Source: DATFWC01 sp045801465 (GTDB taxonomy: Bacteria > Pseudomonadota > Alphaproteobacteria > Rhizobiales > Xanthobacteraceae). From it: DNA of 16,312 nucleotides. A model generated the notes under the pieces. That model did no database searches. It saw nothing but the letters and a program-made list of their open reading frames with translations, and had not been told where the DNA came from. The position numbers and the translations under genes were made by a program. How positions within the stretch are numbered: position 1 is the first letter of the stretch; every line of letters starts with the position of its first letter. Below are positions 13,876 through 16,312 of the stretch, one piece after another. The DNA is taken from assembly GCA_045801465.1 (NCBI GenBank), contig JBJMSU010000201.1:1-16312 (forward strand), read 5' to 3'.

Positions 13876-16035
13876 ATGAGTCTCCTGCGATTCAGCGGCG
13901 GCAGCCGTCTCCCCACCGTCTATCAAACGGAAGCAGCCGAGTGCGGGCTTGCCTGTCTCGCCATGCTGGCTTGCTTTCACGGCTATCAAGTTGATCTCGG
14001 GACGCTGCGGCGGCGTTATCCGCCGTCCTTGAACGGCGTCACTCTCCGGGCCCTGATCCAGGTCGCGCAGCACCTGGATTTCGTTTGCCGTCCGGTGCGC
14101 TTCGAACTTCAACACCTTCGCCAGCTCCGCCGACCTGCAATTCTCCACTGGGACATGAATCATTTCGTCGTCCTCAGGGCAGTGACTCGGAAAGGTATTG
14201 TTGTTCACGATCCCGCCTGCGGACAGAAGTTCTTTCCGATGTCCGAGGCGTCGAAACATGTCACCGGCGTTGCTCTCGAGGTCACGCCCGCGGAGGGATT
14301 CTCCCCCCGCAATGAGCGAACCCGTCTGCCGTTTTCGGTGTTTTGGACGCAGTTGACCGGGAGCGGACACGCTCTCGCGCAAATCTTCGCATTGTCGGTG
14401 CTCCTCCAGCTTTTCGTACTCGCGGGCCCCTTCTACATGCAACTCACGATCGACGAGGTCATCGCCAGAGGCGACGTCGATCTGCTGGTGGTCCTCGCCA
14501 TTGGTTTTGCATTCCTGGCGCTTATGAAGGCCGCAGCGGGCGCACTGCGTTCATCGATTTTGCTGGTGCTGCAAAATGTAATTCAGTTCCAGCTGGGGGG
14601 CCGGCTGTTCCGACGTTTGTTGCGCCTGCCGATTTCCTATTTTGAAAAGCGCCATATTGGCGACGTTCTGTCCCGTTTCTCCTCGCTTCAGCCGATCCGC
14701 AATCTTCTCGCCGAAGGACTGATCGCCGCCCTGCTGGATGGGATGATGGCGGTCCTCACTCTGATCATGATCTTGATCTACAGTCCGCAATTGGCGGCCG
14801 TTGTGCTTACCGCCGTGGCGCTGTACGCAATCGTCAGGCTCATGCTTTACCGAGTGCTCTGGCGCCGGTCCGAAAGTCTGATCCAATCGCAGGCCAAGGA
14901 AAACTCGACATTCATAGAGACGCTCAGGGGGATCCAAACTCTGAAATTGTACAATCATGAGAACGAGCGCGAAGGACAATGGCTCAATCGCTATGCCGAT
15001 GTCGTCAACGCAAACGTGTCTCTCGGCCGCGCGAAGATTGCCTTCAGTGCCATTAATGACGTGATCTTTGGTCTGGAAACCGTCATAACAATCTATCTTG
15101 CCGCGCGCCTTGCTCTCAACAATACCCTTACCATCGGCGCGATATTTGCCTTCGTCAGCTACAAACAGAACTTCACGGAAAAAACCATTCAGCTCATCGA
15201 GAAGGCCGTTGATTTCCGTATTCTTGGTCTGCACTTGGAGCGGCTCTCGGACATTGCGTTGACGCCCCCGGAGCGCGGTTACGATCGACCCCTGGAATAC
15301 ACGCGGGAGATCCAAGGCGACATCGAGCTTCGCAACGTGTGCTTCCGATACTCCGAAAGCGATCCTTTCGTCCTCGAGGACGTCAATTTGAGGATCGAGC
15401 CTGGGGAATTCGTCACCATCATGGGACCGTCCGGCGGGGGCAAGACCACGCTGGTGAAGATCATGCTGGGGCTCCTTCAACCAACGGCCGGCGAAGTGCT
15501 GATCGACGGTATTCCTCTCGATACGCTGGGACCCCGGGTGTACCGCGAGCAGGTTGCAGCGGTCATGCAAGAGGATCAGCTTTTGTCTGGTTCTGTCGCT
15601 GATAACATCTCCTTCTTCGACAATGAATTTGACCGGGAAAAGATGATCGGATGTGCGCAGCTGGCCGGCATTCATGATGAAATCATGGCGATGCCGATGT
15701 CCTACAACAGTCTGGTCGGCGACATGGGCAGTTCGTTGTCTGCCGGTCAGAAGCAGCGGCTGCTGTTGGCGCGAGCGCTATATCGCAAGCCGAGAATTCT
15801 GTTCTTGGACGAAGGGACGGCGCACCTCGATCTGCAGAATGAGAGATCGATAAACGAAAGCCTGCAAAAGTTGCGGATTACCCGCATCAGTGTCGCCCAT
15901 CGCCCCGATATCGCGAGCGGAGCCGATCGGGTCGTGCACTTGGCAAGGACGCTCCAGATCGCTTCAACGCCGAGCTGTGTTCCGCTCGTCCCCCAAAGCC
16001 CGACAGCGCCGGCGCACGGTGTTGTCGACCTGTAG
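13876..16035 (+). CDS. Peptidase-containing ABC transporter (C39 peptidase/CvaB-like bacteriocin exporter)
   Basis: A 719-residue inner-membrane protein that should remove the double-glycine leader and export the peptide with ATP. The C39 cysteine-protease domain (about 10-138) has QTEAAECGLACLAML with catalytic Cys23, DMNHFVVL with His96 and VHDPACG with Asp112, so the triad is complete. The exporter membrane domain (about 165-440) has six hydrophobic segments. The ATPase (about 480-690) has Walker A GPSGGGKTT (517-525), Q-loop Gln565, signature LSAGQ (621-625), Walker B ILFLDE (641-646) and switch His675. The start is the ATG at 13876, three bases after the fusion-protein stop. The last 30 residues are a Pro-rich tail without the usual 'GxIxExGxHxEL' ending. 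Active peptide processing is well supported. The direct substrate is most likely the precursor at 12229. Confidence 0.96.
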   Translation: MSLLRFSGGSRLPTVYQTEAAECGLACLAMLACFHGYQVDLGTLRRRYPPSLNGVTLRALIQVAQHLDFVCRPVRFELQHLRQLRRPAILHWDMNHFVVLRAVTRKGIVVHDPACGQKFFPMSEASKHVTGVALEVTPAEGFSPRNERTRLPFSVFWTQLTGSGHALAQIFALSVLLQLFVLAGPFYMQLTIDEVIARGDVDLLVVLAIGFAFLALMKAAAGALRSSILLVLQNVIQFQLGGRLFRRLLRLPISYFEKRHIGDVLSRFSSLQPIRNLLAEGLIAALLDGMMAVLTLIMILIYSPQLAAVVLTAVALYAIVRLMLYRVLWRRSESLIQSQAKENSTFIETLRGIQTLKLYNHENEREGQWLNRYADVVNANVSLGRAKIAFSAINDVIFGLETVITIYLAARLALNNTLTIGAIFAFVSYKQNFTEKTIQLIEKAVDFRILGLHLERLSDIALTPPERGYDRPLEYTREIQGDIELRNVCFRYSESDPFVLEDVNLRIEPGEFVTIMGPSGGGKTTLVKIMLGLLQPTAGEVLIDGIPLDTLGPRVYREQVAAVMQEDQLLSGSVADNISFFDNEFDREKMIGCAQLAGIHDEIMAMPMSYNSLVGDMGSSLSAGQKQRLLLARALYRKPRILFLDEGTAHLDLQNERSINESLQKLRITRISVAHRPDIASGADRVVHLARTLQIASTPSCVPLVPQSPTAPAHGVVDL

Positions 16036-16125
16036 GTCCCATTGGGGATGGCTGCTGCGAGGGCTACGGACTTGCTGCCTATGCTGTCTGGCCCCTTGGC
16101 GCGGCAATTCGCCCACGATGGACAG

Positions 16126-16312
16126 TCACTGGCTGTCGAAAAAGCCAAACGGATCGTCGTGAGGATCAGGGAGGCCCGCCAATGCTTCGGCGATCAGCGC
16201 CAAGGCCTCTACCCGCTTCGACGGATCCAGCAAGACGCGCGCATGTTCCACCGCCGCACGGGCGTTGCCGGCTCGCGCGAGAGCGCCCAGCGACCGCGTA
16301 TCAGAATCGTCT
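16126..16312 (-). CDS. C-terminal end of a hypothetical helical protein, cut by the right edge
   Basis: On the minus strand an open frame enters from beyond 16312 and stops with TGA at 16126-16128, giving 62 visible codons. The translation has protein-like character: SLGALARAGNARAAVEHAR, LLDPSKRVEALALIAEALAGL, ending PHDDPFGFFDSQ. The regular Ala/Leu/Arg spacing suggests paired helices of a TPR- or HEAT-like repeat. It is convergent with the peptide transporter, with 90 bases between the stops. No start codon can be assigned, and I do not recognise a family. Whether it belongs to the peptide cassette (for example as an immunity protein) cannot be judged from this fragment; the opposite orientation argues mildly against it. 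Confidence 0.6.
   Translation of the reverse strand, partial: DDSDTRSLGALARAGNARAAVEHARVLLDPSKRVEALALIAEALAGLPDPHDDPFGFFDSQ

Noticed and set aside
14551..15675. 374-codon minus-strand frame opposite the ABC transporter
   Set aside because: The sense frame carries all peptidase and ATPase motifs, so this is a shadow.

Overview
The window is high-GC DNA from an alphaproteobacterium, most likely of the Rhizobiales (Bradyrhizobium/Rhodopseudomonas-like). This rests on the order guaB - MAPEG/rsmB-like - guaA, a short 'VIRFPxERR' protein, the style of the palindromic intergenic repeats, and a peptide leader of the 'LTDAxLDAVxGG' type. No rRNA, tRNA, CRISPR array, transposase or integrase was seen. 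Species-level assignment cannot be made from the sequence alone.

Layout. Positions 1-9173 hold a mostly minus-strand backbone containing both GMP-branch purine genes: guaB (IMP dehydrogenase) at 7680-9173 and the first part of guaA (GMP synthase) running off the left edge. Between them lie a translationally coupled pair (MAPEG membrane protein, then an RsmB/Sun-type RNA m5C methyltransferase), a small 'VIRFP' protein, and a membrane-anchored protein with LTXXQ-like motifs. There is also an Aat-like aminoacyltransferase on the plus strand, a small exported protein, and a minus-strand metal-related operon. That operon is DUF2946, then a His-rich outer-membrane beta-barrel, then a PCu(A)C-like periplasmic protein. 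A PMP3/YqaE small membrane protein follows, then a plus-strand pair of a Ure2/YfcG-like glutathione S-transferase and a DHA2-type MFS exporter.

The most interesting part is the right end (12229-16035). It is a compact peptide-export cassette: an 85-residue precursor with a canonical double-glycine leader, a CvaA/HlyD-type membrane-fusion protein, and a peptidase-containing ABC transporter (C39 peptidase, membrane domain, ATPase) with every catalytic motif intact. The expected mechanism is that the C39 domain cuts after Gly20-Gly21 and the transporter with its fusion protein exports a roughly 64-residue peptide. That peptide is unusual: no Cys, no Lys, no Glu, rich in Asp/Val/Ile/Asn with an alternating polar/hydrophobic run. 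No modification enzyme, immunity gene or TolC-like outer-membrane factor is visible in the window. A perfect 11-bp hairpin lacking a T-tract separates the precursor from the export genes, and a second perfect 10-bp inverted repeat lies inside the precursor gene.

Other points of interest are an Aat homologue with a substituted catalytic glutamine, a PCu(A)C-like protein that has lost most canonical copper ligands, predicted mature N-terminal histidines on both exported members of the metal operon, and a possible leaderless promoter for the DUF2946 gene. The right edge contains the 3' end of a further minus-strand gene.
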